From: Skeletonema tropicum
Taxonomy: Eukaryota > Bacillariophyta > Thalassiosirophyceae > Thalassiosirales > Thalassiosiraceae
DNA length: 64,000 nucleotides
Direction: 5' to 3'
Assembly (NCBI GenBank): GCA_037178625.1
Contig: CM074136.1
Span: 1,240,001 to 1,304,000 of the forward strand
The position numbers and the translations under genes are program-made. Below, piece by piece: positions 1 to 11,310 of this stretch. The notes under the pieces were generated by a model. It worked only from the letters and a program-made list of their open reading frames with translations. It was not told where the DNA came from and did not search any database. How positions within the stretch are numbered: position 1 is the stretch's first letter; each line of letters begins with the position of its first letter.

Positions 1-22
1 TAAAAGACTATCTACTACAATT

Positions 23-3000
23 ATGGATCCAGTCGACATTCTCTTTCCATGGCGCAAACGCACCCCTCCTCAATCCCAACAACCACCACCACCACCACCT
101 CCCCAACAAGCTTCTTCCAATGAGCGCAGTCATAATCAATCCGCCGTCATGTACGGGTACACTTCCGAATCATCACGAATGTTTGATACTGCCTCAACAC
201 TTGGTGCTTCCACCTTTAGCTCTGGCATGTCCAAATTCAACAACAACAGTGGAGGTGGATTTGACGAGGAAGGAACATTTGTAGGTGATCGACGAGCTAT
301 ATTACGTAATTCCAAAAAGAAACAGCAGCAGCAGCATCATTCAATTCTCAATCGATTGATCGAACGATTGCCGAATCATCGTATCCAATGAACAATAATA
401 ATACGTCACAACGGAGTTTGAATACGTCCACATTGTACAATAATGATACGACTACCATTGGAACAGCCGATAATTATCGTCAAACAGCTCACCTACAACA
501 ACAACAACCACAACAACAGGGGTATGAAATGGGTACAACGGATGATTTAATGTCCACATATTCCATGGAGATGAGTAATGATAAGCAGTATGTGCAATCG
601 AGGATGCAGCCTTCGAGACATACGAATTTGGCACCACCACCACAGTCACAGCAACAGCAGCAGGGTGGTGGGGGTGGGGGTAGATTGGCAAGTAGTATTC
701 ATAGTGGTACCTCCATGGGAGGAACTTCTTCAAGAGGTGGTGGTGGTGGATTGGCGAGTAGTATTGCGAATAGTTTTGTTAGTAGTGGGGGTAGTCATAG
801 CATGATGCCTCCTCGATTTCGTCATCCCGGTGGCGGTGGTGAGGGAGGATTGGATAATTTGAATCGGAGTGATCATAGTGGAGGAGGAGGAGGTGGAGGA
901 TTTGGTGGTGGGAATAGGTCTGTCAGCAGTGATTCAGATTCGGTACAGTACCAGAATCAATATGGTCATTCTCCTTCCCAAGGTGGTGCAGCTCGACGTC
1001 CACAACAGAGGCAGCTTCACCAACAGCAACATGGTGGTAGCATGCGTCATAGTACCTATAGCCGTCAAAGCCACGGTGCTAGTATGCGTCAAAGTCACAT
1101 TATTGAAGAAGAAGATGAATACTACATGGATGACGAAGATGACATCATTGACGACACGATGAACTCTTACCCGAAGAAGAAGAAGAAGGTGACGATATCG
1201 AACCCCTCCCAATCTCACCCTACCGTCAACTCATCGATGCCATCAACATGTCCATTTTACCCACCTCCCTCCGTCTCTCGTCTCTCGCACAGGCATGTGA
1301 ATTCTTTGATCATCGGGATAAATCCATCCATGATGCAGAGTTACGGGAGGGTGCGGCATTTGTGTTGTATCAAAAGTTGGCGTTTGTGTTGAGATTGAGT
1401 CGGTGTGGGGAGATTGATGGGGAGATGGAGGAACGGGCCAAGTTGTTGGAGGGTGGTGGTGGTGCGGGTACGGGTACGAATGGTGTTGGTATTGGTGGTG
1501 TTGGGAGTATTATGAAGGATGGTCATTTGAATCTTCTTGGTGGTAGCATGGTAGGTGGTGGTAGTAGCAGTAGTGGTAGAGCCATGATGAATCATCAACA
1601 GACCTATCAACGTCATCTAGTCACCTCGACACACCTCCAAAAACAATCCGAGCACGATAAGGAAATTGCCATGATTTGTAGTTGTCTCGAAATGATCCAT
1701 CGTGCCAATCCAGATGCCATTGCTCAAACTTGGGATGAGTGTGGGGCGGAAATATTACCTCTGTTGGTAAGTGTGTTGGAACGACCGTTTCAAAAGATTG
1801 AACGTGCTGTGTGGAATGCATTGTATAGTCAGAATATGAGTGGGGGAGGTGGTGGTGGTGCGGGTGCGGGTGGTGGTATGGGTGGTGTGAATAATAATGT
1901 TCCGGGGAGTTTGGAACGGGCTGTGGCCATGGCAGTAACGCGTGATCAAAAGTTGGCCTGTGCAGAAGGTTACCAAGGTGTTGGCGATGTATTCGTTGGT
2001 TCCGGAAGCGAAGAACCCGATGTGTCAGTGTGAGGGGATGTTGAGGTGGCTGACTAGGATTATTGATACTCATAATTATAATCGGGTAAAGCCTGGTACT
2101 CCTGCGTTTGGAGGGAGGGCATCATTTCGTGGCAAGGGTGGTTTGATGGGAAGTGTAGGAGGTGGTGATGGTGCTACTTTCAACTCGGACATGCCCGACG
2201 AGGCAAAGAAGGATGATGCCAAACGTCTTGAACTTGCCTCACGTGCCACAAGTGGATCGGGCCTATACATGACAGAAGCTGCTAGGTTCAATACCATTGC
2301 AACTCTCACCAACCTTGCCGCACTCGAGTCAAATCGCATGCCCATGTTGTTGGAGCCTGGGTTGCTCGACAATATTTGCCGTGCCGTCCACAATGAGCAC
2401 AGTGACGTCCCCAAGCAATGTTCCGCACTAGCCATTATGAATCTTAGTAATGGCGATATGGACAACGTGCCAGAAATGGCTAGTAATGACATGGTCCTTG
2501 AAACTTTATTGAAGCTAATCAGGGAAGTCAACCCAGAAACGAGGAGGAATGCAGTTGTGACAATATTCAATATTGCTTGCAGTGATTTGAATACGGTAAG
2601 ATTGGCACGTTACCGCGACTGGACTGATATTGGAGGCGCTCACGGAACTAGTGGGGAGTGATGATCCTGTCCGTATTCATGATGAAGCTCGTGCCAATGC
2701 TGCCGAGACTTTGTTTAACATGGCTTGTTCGGATATCTCGGAAACGACTGATCGAATGGCCAATCATGCTGGTTTATTGGAGTGCCTTGCGATGGTTCTT
2801 AGAGGGGAGCATACTGGTTTGGAGGTTAAGATGTACTGTTCGGCAACATTGCGTCGAATGGCAGAATTGATCCGTCACCCAATGATTGCTCAGGGTGCAT
2901 TACTTTCGGCACTGGTAAAGGCGGCAACTTGGACATCTACTGATTGTATTGCAGAAGCTTTCCGAGCGCAAGCAAGTGAAGCAGAAAACTGTGTTATTAT

Positions 3001-3370
3001 GGCTCATCATCACGGATTACTTAACGCATTGAGTCGATTGGCCTTGACTGGTGGGGATGATGATGATGATGCAGACGTTGATAAAGTTCGACGTGCTGCA
3101 GTGGGTGCAATAGAATTGATGAGTAGGCAAGATGAAGCAAGGGCTTTACTTGCTCAAAACGAAGGAATCATCATGGCACTGACGAAAGCATCATATGGTG
3201 ACGAGGGGTCGTTGAGAGACGAGTCGTTGGCAAGGCAAAGTATGATGTCCGAGATGGATGAGGCCACTTTTGATCAATCTTACGGGGGATTGGAAGGAGG
3301 CGATGAAGATGCCTCTGTGCAGTCTAGGAGAATTCAGCTCGCACTTAAGAATCTCGTCTCTGCAATGTAG
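23..3370 (+). CDS. Armadillo-repeat protein with low-complexity N-terminus; frame interrupted
   Basis: The first ~390 residues are Gln/Gly/Ser-rich. The remainder is alpha-helical with ARM-type repeats: segments such as AAETLFNMACSD, NAVVTIFNIACSD and TLTNLAALESN recur with armadillo spacing, so a scaffold role is likely but partners are unknown. The ATG at 23 opens a long frame. Two frame changes could be introns: 381-466 (86 bp) and 1189-1292 (104 bp), both GT-AG. For the second, the frame just upstream of 1293 also reads like protein, so an indel is an alternative. Near 1970 and 2620 homology continues without a gap if one base is ignored (YQ then VLAMYSLVPEAKNP; RYRD then GLILEALTELVG), leaving no room for introns. 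The gene is either active with two consensus insertions or recently damaged. ARM identity is confident; exon structure is not. Confidence 0.7.
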
Positions 3371-3453
3371 TTAATAATTTGTCATTCTAAAGACAGCAGA
3401 ATATGTGATCGTTTAATTAGTGGTTGTTAGACAAGTGATGATTTGGAGAGAAC

Positions 3454-3775
3454 GTGAAGATAGAGAGCCTGAACACGACTTCAAATAATATCTCTTCAGT
3501 TGAGACCACGCTCTTGCCAAATTTCCTGGCAACTAATCCAAGGTTGAAACAGCTCGATCTTAGCGAAAATAAATTGGATGCTGCATTTGAATTTATTGCT
3601 AATGCTCTTGGCAGTAACGCAATATTGAGACATCTAATCATCTGCGAAAATCGTGTAAGTGTAGTCGGAGAAGGGGCATTGCGTGTGACAGAATGCGATT
3701 AAAGTAGCTTCACCTCGCCTCTGATTCGAATCACAGCTGTATCAAAGAATCTGACGACGTCATAAACGGAAACAA
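3454..3775 (+). pseudogene. LRR family gene fragment
   Basis: The translation matches the LRR block of the intact family members at 30.9-32.5, 58.1-59.8 and 60.0-61.7 kb: SNNISSVETTLLP, FLATNPRLKQLDLSENKLD, and FIANALGSNAILRHLII. It lacks the N-terminal coiled coil and central block. The frame ends at 3702, but family sequence continues in a shifted frame (DSNHSC, DVINGN) to about 3775, where the end of mobile element copy A begins. It is a decayed partial copy cut by the element boundary. Confidence 0.8.
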
Positions 3776-3777
3776 AA

Positions 3778-5175
3778 AGCTGCCTTGCTTCATTAAGGCG
3801 GCGGAGAAACAGAATTCTCCACAGCGTGACAATGCTATTACGTCATACATTATAAGATGAAAAGATAATGAAGTCGCGGAAAAGTTGCCTTGCTATAGAT
3901 AGATCCACAGCGTGGTCGCGTCGCCAATCAATGGATTCGTCACATACCTCTCTCCCTCTCGCTCTGCATTCTCTAGACAAGTACTCAAAGCACAACATCC
4001 GAAGAACAGCGCCGACTATGCAACACAATGCATTCTTCACATCCACAGTCGACTAGTACCACAGAGCAGCATTGTAATTGCATAATAATTTGTGAAGGAT
4101 ACATGTTTCCACTATCATTTCTTACGACTCTCTAGACATACCTATTGAGGATGCGCTTGATCACTTTTTCTAAGGTATCACACCTAGAGAGATTTTACTA
4201 CTAATTGATTGTTACTAATTGGTTAATACTTTGATTACTACCAATTGACAAAGAATCTGACAAGCAAATTCAGATATCGTCTTCACCTAAAAACATATTA
4301 TTGCCTTGAGCTTGAGGATAATAATGAAGATCACCCCATTCTTCATTTGGATACGAACGATTTCGCCTGTGCGTGTTGCCTTGGACTTGGGCATCATTGA
4401 TTCTCTCAACTTGCATAGTCAGAGATGGAGCGGAGGTCCAATCGTCGCCTTCTCCGAAGCCACTGAAGATCATGGCAAGTCCTGAGGCACAAGATGCTGG
4501 GTTTAGCGGAGGGCCTGGTTTACAGTTCTCACTCTTCGTCGGAATGCGCAGATCTTGCGTGCCCATGTCACTTCCTTCTCTTGAGACAGCGTTTGAGACA
4601 GCGTTGACATCGGCATCGTTAGTAGATTTGGAAAGAGTAGTGGTCATAGTACTGTCTATTCCGAAGCCGCCGCCGATCATGGCAAGTCCTGAGGCGCAAG
4701 ATGCTGGGTTTAGCGTAGGGCCTGGTTTACATTTCTCACTCTTCGTCGGAATGCGCAGATCTTGCATGTCACTTCCTTTCATGACAGAAGCATTCACAAA
4801 AGCGGTAGAGATAGAAAGAGAGGACAAAGAGCTACATTCAGAAGCGTTTTGAACACGTAGCATCTCCAATGGAAAGATCTTGGACCCAACCGCCTCTACG
4901 GAGGCAGCAGGAGCTGCGGAGGAGACTATGCCAGGAATGTCACTGCGAGACTGGTGCTCGTGCTTCTTTTGTGCGGCATGGTGTGCTGTTCATGATGATA
5001 TGCACTCGTATTATGTTGATGTAATCGTACTGGCGTGCAGAATCCTCCACAGCGTGGAGGATTCTGTTTCTCCGCCGCGTTACTGAAGCAGGCAGCTGTT
5101 CCGGACACTTCAATATCGTCATCTTATCGTATTGTATGACATAATCTGCAATGCATGCAGCTTTCTCCGCCGCTT
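3778..5175 (-). mobile_element. Repeat element copy A carrying an unknown gene, inverted relative to copy B
   Basis: This ~1.4 kb block is highly similar, in reverse orientation, to 8575-9910 and, more divergently, to 50577-51780. Related terminal sequences face each other at the two ends: GCGGCGGAGAAACAGAAT and CTCCACAGCGTG near 3800 recur in inverted orientation near 5040-5090, and the right end also carries GCATGCAGCTTTCTCCGCC. Such TIR-like ends suggest a DNA-type element, but no known transposase is encoded. The left end abuts an LRR gene remnant. No convincing target-site duplication was found, so the exact borders are uncertain by tens of bases. Confidence 0.65.
4270..4993 (-). CDS. 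Unknown element-borne protein, copy A (frameshifted near N-terminus)
   Basis: This reads as a ~235-residue protein if one extra A near 4968 is ignored: copy A has four A's where copy B has three. The body holds two near-identical modules of about 60 residues, each with DLRIPTKSE, then CKPGP, LNPASCASGLA; the tail contains NEEWGDLHYYPQAQGNN. Each module carries two conserved Cys. No signal peptide, membrane segment or nucleic-acid-binding motif is visible. The start (ATG at 4993) is chosen because the equivalent ATG is kept in copies B and C. I do not recognise the family. As sequenced, only the part downstream of the indel is in one frame. Confidence 0.6.
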
Positions 5176-5685
5176 TGATAGGCCTCTCCACATTCGCACC
5201 CCTGACCTGACCTTTCCACAGCAGCCCCCTTTCATCTCTCATCCACTTTTTCCCGACTATGTTCCCAGTCCGCGTGGATAAGTAGAGCGAAAGCTTTCAA
5301 CAGTACAATAACACTACAGACACCAATTAGATTATATGTTGCATTATCGCTACCTTGACATGATTGAACCAACAATTGGAGTCTTGCGCCGAGGGCAGAA
5401 CCAAACAGCGTCGCAGTCGGAACCACGGGAGAGGGTTGTCTCTCCTACCACAGCTCGTTATAGAGCCCGGGATATATTGATGTTGATGTGAATGTCACTA
5501 AGCCTGAATACAGGCGAGATATACAATTGACAGTATTTGCACAAGAGTATAAGCATATACCCATCTCTATCCGTGGTTGTTTCGACCGCGTCGACGTGCT
5601 GCCTGAGCCCGCTGGTAGCTGGCGGCAGGCTGGCGGCGTATCAAGAAGGCATCCCATGCTTTAGATTGATTAACTTTGTATGTAT
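5176..5685. other. Spacer between copy A and the retroelement remnant
   Basis: I see no convincing gene. About 33 bp near 5395-5427 recur in inverted orientation at 8343-8375, just outside copy B, so the A/B inverted homology has short outlying patches beyond the element ends. Confidence 0.5.
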
Positions 5686-7790
5686 TCATGCTGCTTTCAC
5701 GGAAAGCAGAAAATAAGCCTGATGTTCAACAGAAATTGTTTCGAGATCATCGAGATTGATTTCCATCAAGTATTTATCCTCCTCTCCTAGCCCTTCTAAG
5801 CCCATCTCTTGCTGCTCCTCTATAGCTATTTGTAGCTCCTCCTTCCTCTCTAATGCAAGCATACCCGAAATTTTATCATGAATCAAGAAATTCCTCACCA
5901 GCCACTGTCCATGGGTCATCTCCATCAGCTTGATTGAGAAGCTTTGTGCCCATTTTGCGCCAGAAAGATAGCTGCCCTCCAGACGACGATGTGTCTCTTG
6001 AATCGCACAGAACTCCTTGGCTATCATTCCTTCCATAAACCGCCGCTATCCGATCTGATCTTGTGAACGTGCCAACTTCTGCAACATCGGGTCATGATCG
6101 CCAGCACTGCAGTCAAAGCTTTTGCCATTCCGAGCCCTCACAAACATCATAATATACTTTTCCAGCACGTCACATGTCCCCACCGATTGCAGCCAGGAGT
6201 GTAGATTATCTGCTGACATCTGAAAACATTTTACCCTATCCTCTTCTTCACACATCAAGACGTGAGCGCATGACTCCTGAGCATCCAGACAAGAAGGACA
6301 TAAATGCGAGTGATCAGGATCACATCTGTGTAACCGCAGGTTGGTGCCGGCTATGTCGTGAACTTGCTTGCATGCCCATAGTTGGAAAAGTTGCGGGACC
6401 TCGTGTAATGCCTTGTTCACGTTGACCCAATCTACTTGTGCGAACGCGGATGGGAGCAGAATCTGTCTCTTCGCGAAGATCTCCCTGGCCAGCGCTAGGT
6501 AGACATGAAAGCGGACTCTTTCACCAGTATCTGAAGTCATCTTCTCCTTAACCCGATCCACATAGACGCAGATCGGCTCAAGTGGCAAAGGTTGCGCTGC
6601 CATTCCTGCATTCGGATCAACGTCGTAAATCGCTAGTTTTGCGCCAGAGTCACACTGATCATTCAACTGTTCAGGCCTAGACAGCTCCTCCCACACCACA
6701 TGATCGAGTTTATGGGCCGAGACATGAGAAAATACTGTACTGAATGTGAGAGCCTTGCAATGGATCATGATATTTTTGAGTATATCTGAATGCCGGCAAC
6801 TCGACGGGATGCGATGCGGAGGCAAGTGTTCAACATTACGGAGTGCCCCCAAACAAGCAGAATAGATCTGGGCAAAACCAGAAAGCGTTGGACTCAGTTT
6901 GATCACCGCTAATAGAATGAGATGAATAGCGAGTAATCCCAGAAGCTCTCCACGATATGCGCAAGCAGCAAGTGTCTTCTCAGATAATTTACCAATAAGC
7001 CGGCCTCTCCCCGTAGAACACTCCATAATGAATGCAGCTGAACAAAAGATATCTGGATACATCTCCTTGATAAAGGATCCGGATCCCGTCCGCCACACAT
7101 ACTAGTTACCCATCAATAATAGCCGCCGCTAAGAACTCGTAGCTCCCCGTCAGTTCAAGATCGTCCCACATCCACCTGCTAACCCATTGATCGAGGACTC
7201 CCCAAAAGTGCTAGGAGGTAAGATGACATATCTCAGAGGGTTATTTTCATGCGGAGGGTATACATCCATAAGGTCATTGTCATGATAGCGAAACAAACAA
7301 TTCGATGCTGCACAGTACCGCCACGGCCACGGCTGGAGTTTGTGGCCGATGTGCACCCAGTTCCCTAATCGGACGCTAAGCAAACCTCCTGGGGCTAATG
7401 GAGAGAGTGCCGACTTCCATACCTTAAATTCTTTTGACGATGGTTCCTCAGCGGGAAAGTCAAGCTTAGACCACTTTTCATCCTCCCGACGCAGCCTTTT
7501 CTTGCACCGTGGATCAATCTTCGAACCTCTCACACATACTATATCCGATAAAAACAGCACTTGTTGGTGCAAGCAGACTCTGTTTAATTGCCGTAGTTCT
7601 TTTGGAGAATAGTGGAGATCTTCAAATACACACTATGAAGAGCCACTTGTCACCCACTCTTGGGAATGGGTTGTCGATGTTATTCAATACCACCTTATAC
7701 CCGTAGGTGTCTACTTTTTCCCAGATCGATTTCACCCAGCTGGGAGTAACCCAAGCTATTGCTAAGTGATATTGTTGAAATGATTCATCA
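5686..7790 (-). pseudogene. LINE-type retrotransposon 3' end (RNase H and zinc-knuckle tail), decayed
   Basis: Read on the minus strand, sequence from about 7790 down to 5686 gives the C-terminal part of a non-LTR polyprotein. First is a conserved upstream block (VKSIWEKVDTYG, LSDIVCVRGSKIDPRC, GNWVHIGHKLQPWPWR). Next is an RNase H-like domain (GSGSFIKEMYP, YRGELLGLLAIHLILL, then ALRNVEHLPPHRIPSSC and HSDILKNIMIHC). It ends in a CPSC...C...HVLMC zinc-binding tail and THGQWLVRNFLIHDK. The copy is dead: there is an in-frame TAG at 6046-6048, stops and a frame change between 7098 and 7150, and further breaks above 7573. The reverse transcriptase domain is absent. Family assignment rests on remembered diatom and oomycete elements. 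Confidence 0.75.
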
Positions 7791-7798
7791 AAGGGCTG

Positions 7799-8213
7799 AT
7801 GTGCTCGACCGAGTTCAATAATGAAGAGGTTTACCGAGACCTGGGCTGTAATTCCATTATCATAACACGACGGATCACCAGCTTAAACTCAGTCTTCTCT
7901 GATTCGAATCACAGCTGTATCATAGAATCTGAAGACGTCATGAACGGAAACGAAAGTGATTCGAGAGAAATCAATAGAGCCAGAAAGATATACGCACTTC
8001 TTCTCTTCTAGATAGAAACGGAACGATGTCCAATGTGCAGCATTTTGGTGACATTGATCCGAAGCTCCTCCCAAATATACTTGAAGCTGTGCAGAGATAT
8101 TCAAATATAACGCACGTCTATTCAAATACGCGAGTCCGGGAGAGCTGATGCTACGTGAAAGCCTTGTCAATCTATGAGGTGATGCACAGATGGGATAAGG
8201 TTTCTCACCCCCC
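7799..8213 (+). pseudogene. LRR family gene C-terminal fragment
   Basis: The segment reads SDSNHSCIIESEDV, GNESDSREINRARKIYALL, then after a stop near 8010 MSNVQHFGDID and finally EVMHRWDKVS, all diagnostic of the C-terminus of the intact LRR proteins in this window. Frame breaks and an interrupted segment around 8110-8150 show decay. Its N-terminal side overlaps in content with the fragment at 3454-3775, so the two are separate partial copies rather than halves of one gene. Confidence 0.75.
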
Positions 8214-8574
8214 TTCCATCCTTTTGTCCCAAAATAACCCCTCTTCTTCAGCTAGCCCACCAATCAGTACTTTCTTGTTCTACTCTAATCTTTGGTTCTT
8301 ATCTTCTTCCCCGAACACTCGGTTACACAACTGTCGCCAGTATGGTTCCGACTGCGACGCTGTTTGGTTCTGCCTGCTCTCTGCCCTCAGCCTCTGCTCT
8401 ACTTAGCTAGAAGTAGCTGTAGCTCTAGCTAGAGAGAGAGAGAGGTAGCGTATCTAGAGTTAAGGCTAACCTTTAGATCGAAGATGACATCATCCACGTG
8501 GTGGACGGACTATTTATTTTGTGAAAAGATGTAAAATCTTCAACTTAAACCTCACTTAGCGATGGTAAATTGTA
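8214..8574. other. Gene-free flank of copy B with GA/CTAG-rich tract
   Basis: No gene seen. A C/T-rich stretch is followed by a tract around 8405-8455 rich in CTAG and GAGAGA. Similar tracts border other rearranged blocks in this window (24.1-24.3, 26.5, 51.8, 57.9 and 58.0 kb). Confidence 0.4.
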
Positions 8575-9910
8575 AAGTGGCGGAGAAAGCTGCATGCAAT
8601 ATGTAAATATTACGTCATACGACACAAGATGACGATATTGAAGTGTCCGGAACAGCTGCCTGCTTCAGTAACGCGGCGGAGAAACAGAATCCTCCACAGC
8701 GTGAGCAGTACGATTACATCATCATAATACAAGTGCATATCATCATGAACAGCACACCATGCCGCACAAAGAAGCGCGAGCACCAGTCTCGCAGTGACAT
8801 TCCTGGCATAGTCTCCTCCGCAGCTCCTGCTGCCTCCGTCGAGGCGGTTGGGTCCAAGATCTTTCCATTGGAGATGCTACGTGTTCAAAACGCTTCTGAA
8901 TGTAGCTCTTTGTCTTCTCTTTCCAGCTCTACCGCTGTTGTGAATGCTTCTGCCGTAAAAGGAAGTGACATGCAAGATCTGCGCATTCCGACGAAGAGTG
9001 AGAAATGTAAACCAGGCCCTACGCTAAACCCAGCATCTTGCGCCTCAGGACTTGCCATGATCGGCGGCGGCTTCGGAATAGACAGTACTATGACCACTAC
9101 TCTTTCCAAATCTACTAACGATGCCGATGTCAACGCTGTCTCAAGAGAAGGAAGTGACATGGGCACGCAAGATCTGCGCATTCCGACGAAGAGTGAGAAC
9201 TGTAAACCAGGCCCTCCGCTAAACCCAGCATCTTGTGCCTCAGGACTTGCCATGATCTTCAGTGGCTTCGGAGAAGGCCGACGATTGGACCTCCGCTCCA
9301 TCTCTGACTATGCAAGTTGAGAGAATCAATGATGCCCAAGTCCAAGGCAACACGCACAGGCGAAATCGTTCGTATCCAAATGAAGAATGGGGTGATCTTC
9401 ATTATTATCCTCAAGCTCAAGGCAATAATATGTTTTTAGGTGAAGACGGTATCTGAATTTTTTTGTCGGCTACCAATGTCAATTAGTATTAATCAATTAG
9501 TAACAATCAATTAGTAGTAAAATCTCTCTAGGTGATACCTTAGAAAAAGTGATCAAGCGCATCCTCAATAGGTATGTCTAGAGAGTCGTAAGAAATGATA
9601 GTGGAAACATGTATCCTTCACAAATTATTATGCAATTGCAATGCTGCTCTGTGGTACTAGTCGACTGTGGATGTGAAGAATGCATTGTGTTGTATGTGGC
9701 GCTGTTCTTCGGATGTTGTGCTTTGAGTACTTGTTTAGAGAATGCAGAGCGAGAGGGAGAGAGGTATGTGACGAATCCATTGATTGGCGATGCGACCACG
9801 CTGTGGATCTATCTCTAGCAAGGCAGCTTTTCCGCGACTTCATTATCTTTTCATCTTATTGACCAGCATTGCATGCATGCAGCTTTGCGTGCAGCGGTCT
9901 CCGCCGCTTG
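8575..9910 (+). mobile_element. Repeat element copy B carrying an unknown gene
   Basis: This is the forward-oriented partner of copy A. The left end has GTGGCGGAGAAAGCTGC followed by ATGCAAT. The right end, reverse-complemented, has GCGGCGGAGA and then AAGCTGCATGCATGCAAT, giving imperfect terminal inverted repeats; the similarity may extend outward through GGTAAATT. Conserved sequence continues about 400 bp past the gene's stop, including an AT-rich CAATTAGTA-type minisatellite near 9480-9520. No clean target-site duplication was identified. Confidence 0.65.
8745..9456 (+). CDS. Unknown element-borne two-module protein, copy B (one frameshift)
   Basis: The ATG at 8745 is conserved in position with copies A and C. 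The protein would be ~236 residues: a variable N-terminus (HQSRSDIPGIV, APAASVEAV), a Ser-rich stretch, then two modules with DLRIPTKSE, CKPGP and LNPASCASGLAMI, joined by a Ser/Thr linker, and a conserved tail VERINDAQVQGNTHRRNRS. A single extra C near 9276, compared with copies A and C, shifts the frame (+1), after which the tail continues normally. The two modules are nearly identical at the DNA level, suggesting recent internal duplication or conversion. Function unknown. Confidence 0.65.
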
Positions 9911-10050
9911 AAATTTACCTTTCTTCACTGGGTGAAATATCCGTATATGTAGGTACCATAAGAACATACACGCACGGCCTTACCAACCTCTTTCCCGCCA
10001 GAAACTGTCAGTCAGTCACGGGTTGATCCGTGACTGAATTCTACTGTGCC

Positions 10051-10595
10051 TTTATCAAGTCGCATACGAGGCTGTAACATCGCCGCTACAAGTGTAGTCC
10101 TCATGAGCCGTATACATTTCCTTCTATACTATCGTTGCCAACTATAATGAACCACCAGCAGCGGATCAGGCTCATATTCACGTCGCTACAGACATTGTAA
10201 TTGTGAAAGACGGAGCTAGCTCTACGCTCGATTGGCCTTCATCAAGTCGCATACGAGGCTGTAACATCTCCGCTACAAGTGTAGTTACCATGAGCCGTAT
10301 ACATTTCCTTCTATACTATCGTTACCAACTATAATGAACCACTCAGGCTCATATTCACGTCGCTACACACATAAATGTGTCGCAAACAGTTAGCTCTACG
10401 CTCAATTGGCCTTCATCAAGTCGCATACGAGACTGCAGCATCGCCGCTACAAGTGTAGATACCATAAGCCGTGTATATGTCCTTTCGTACTATCGTTGCC
10501 AACTATAATGAACCACTAGTAGCGGATATTGCTTGAATTGACGATGCTAGACGCATAAAATGGTGTCAAAATACTGAGCTAACACGTTGCCCAAA
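10051..10595. repeat. Tandem repeat family 1, three units of ~173-187 bp
   Basis: Three consecutive units begin near 10051, 10238 and 10411 with TCAAGTCGCATACGAG, continue with CCGCTACAAGTGTAG and ACTATCGTTGCCAACTATAA, and end in a more variable part. Divergence is modest, mostly substitutions and small indels. No coding capacity is apparent. Confidence 0.9.
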
Positions 10596-10621
10596 TCGAT
10601 CATTATAAGGTTCCTGTGTAC

Positions 10622-11310
10622 ACTACAGATGGCATATCCGAGGTTAGAGTTGATATGTTGTCTATATGCATGCATAGAAGAGGTTTGCTGACTAAAACGT
10701 TCACAAGCACAAATACATCACACAATATAGTCAAAATATGTGTTTTGAAGAGGGCACTGGGCTTGACAAAGATTGAGTAGCATATTGATATACGAGCTAC
10801 AGATGACATACCCTAGGTTGGAGTTGATATGTCGTCCACATGGATGCATAGATGAGGCCTGAATATTAAAACCTCTTACATCAATGATATATCACACAAT
10901 AGAAGCACTCAATGTGTCCTGATGAGGCATTTATTGATTTGGCCGTGACTGAGTAGCGTAGTGTCATACGAACTACAGATGACATACCCGAGGTTGGAGT
11001 TGATATGTCGTCCACATGAATGCATAGAAGAGGTCTGGTGACTTCAATCTGTAAAATCACGTGTGAATGTACAATAGAAGCACTAAATGTGTCCTGACGA
11101 GGGCATTAAAATGAGCCAAAATTGAGTAATAGTGACTGTACGGACTTTGTAAGATATTTGTTAGGTCTGAGTTGATATGTCGTCCACATTGATGTATAGA
11201 AGAAGTCTGAGCACTTCAACTTGTTGAATCACAAATGCCTTGCACAATAATCTAACGCTATTGCATCCTGACGATCAGGTCTGATTTGATGAAGTTAACT
11301 TTGTGTTGAA
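10622..11310. repeat. Tandem repeat family 2, four units of ~175 bp
   Basis: Units start near 10622, 10796, 10972 and about 11145 with ACTACAGATG, contain GTTGATATGTCGTCCACAT and TGCATAGAAGAGG, and end in TGTGTCCTGA-type sequence. The fourth is the most degenerate. The period matches that of family 1, although the sequences are unrelated. No ORF of note. Confidence 0.9.

Noticed and set aside
7799..8213. The LRR fragments at 3.5 and 7.8 kb as two halves of one gene split by the mobile block
   Set aside because: Both contain the DSNHSC...GN segment, so they overlap in content and must be separate partial copies.
10051..11310. Centromeric satellite
   Set aside because: Only seven units in two families; described diatom centromeres are defined by low GC rather than satellites. 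Insufficient evidence.
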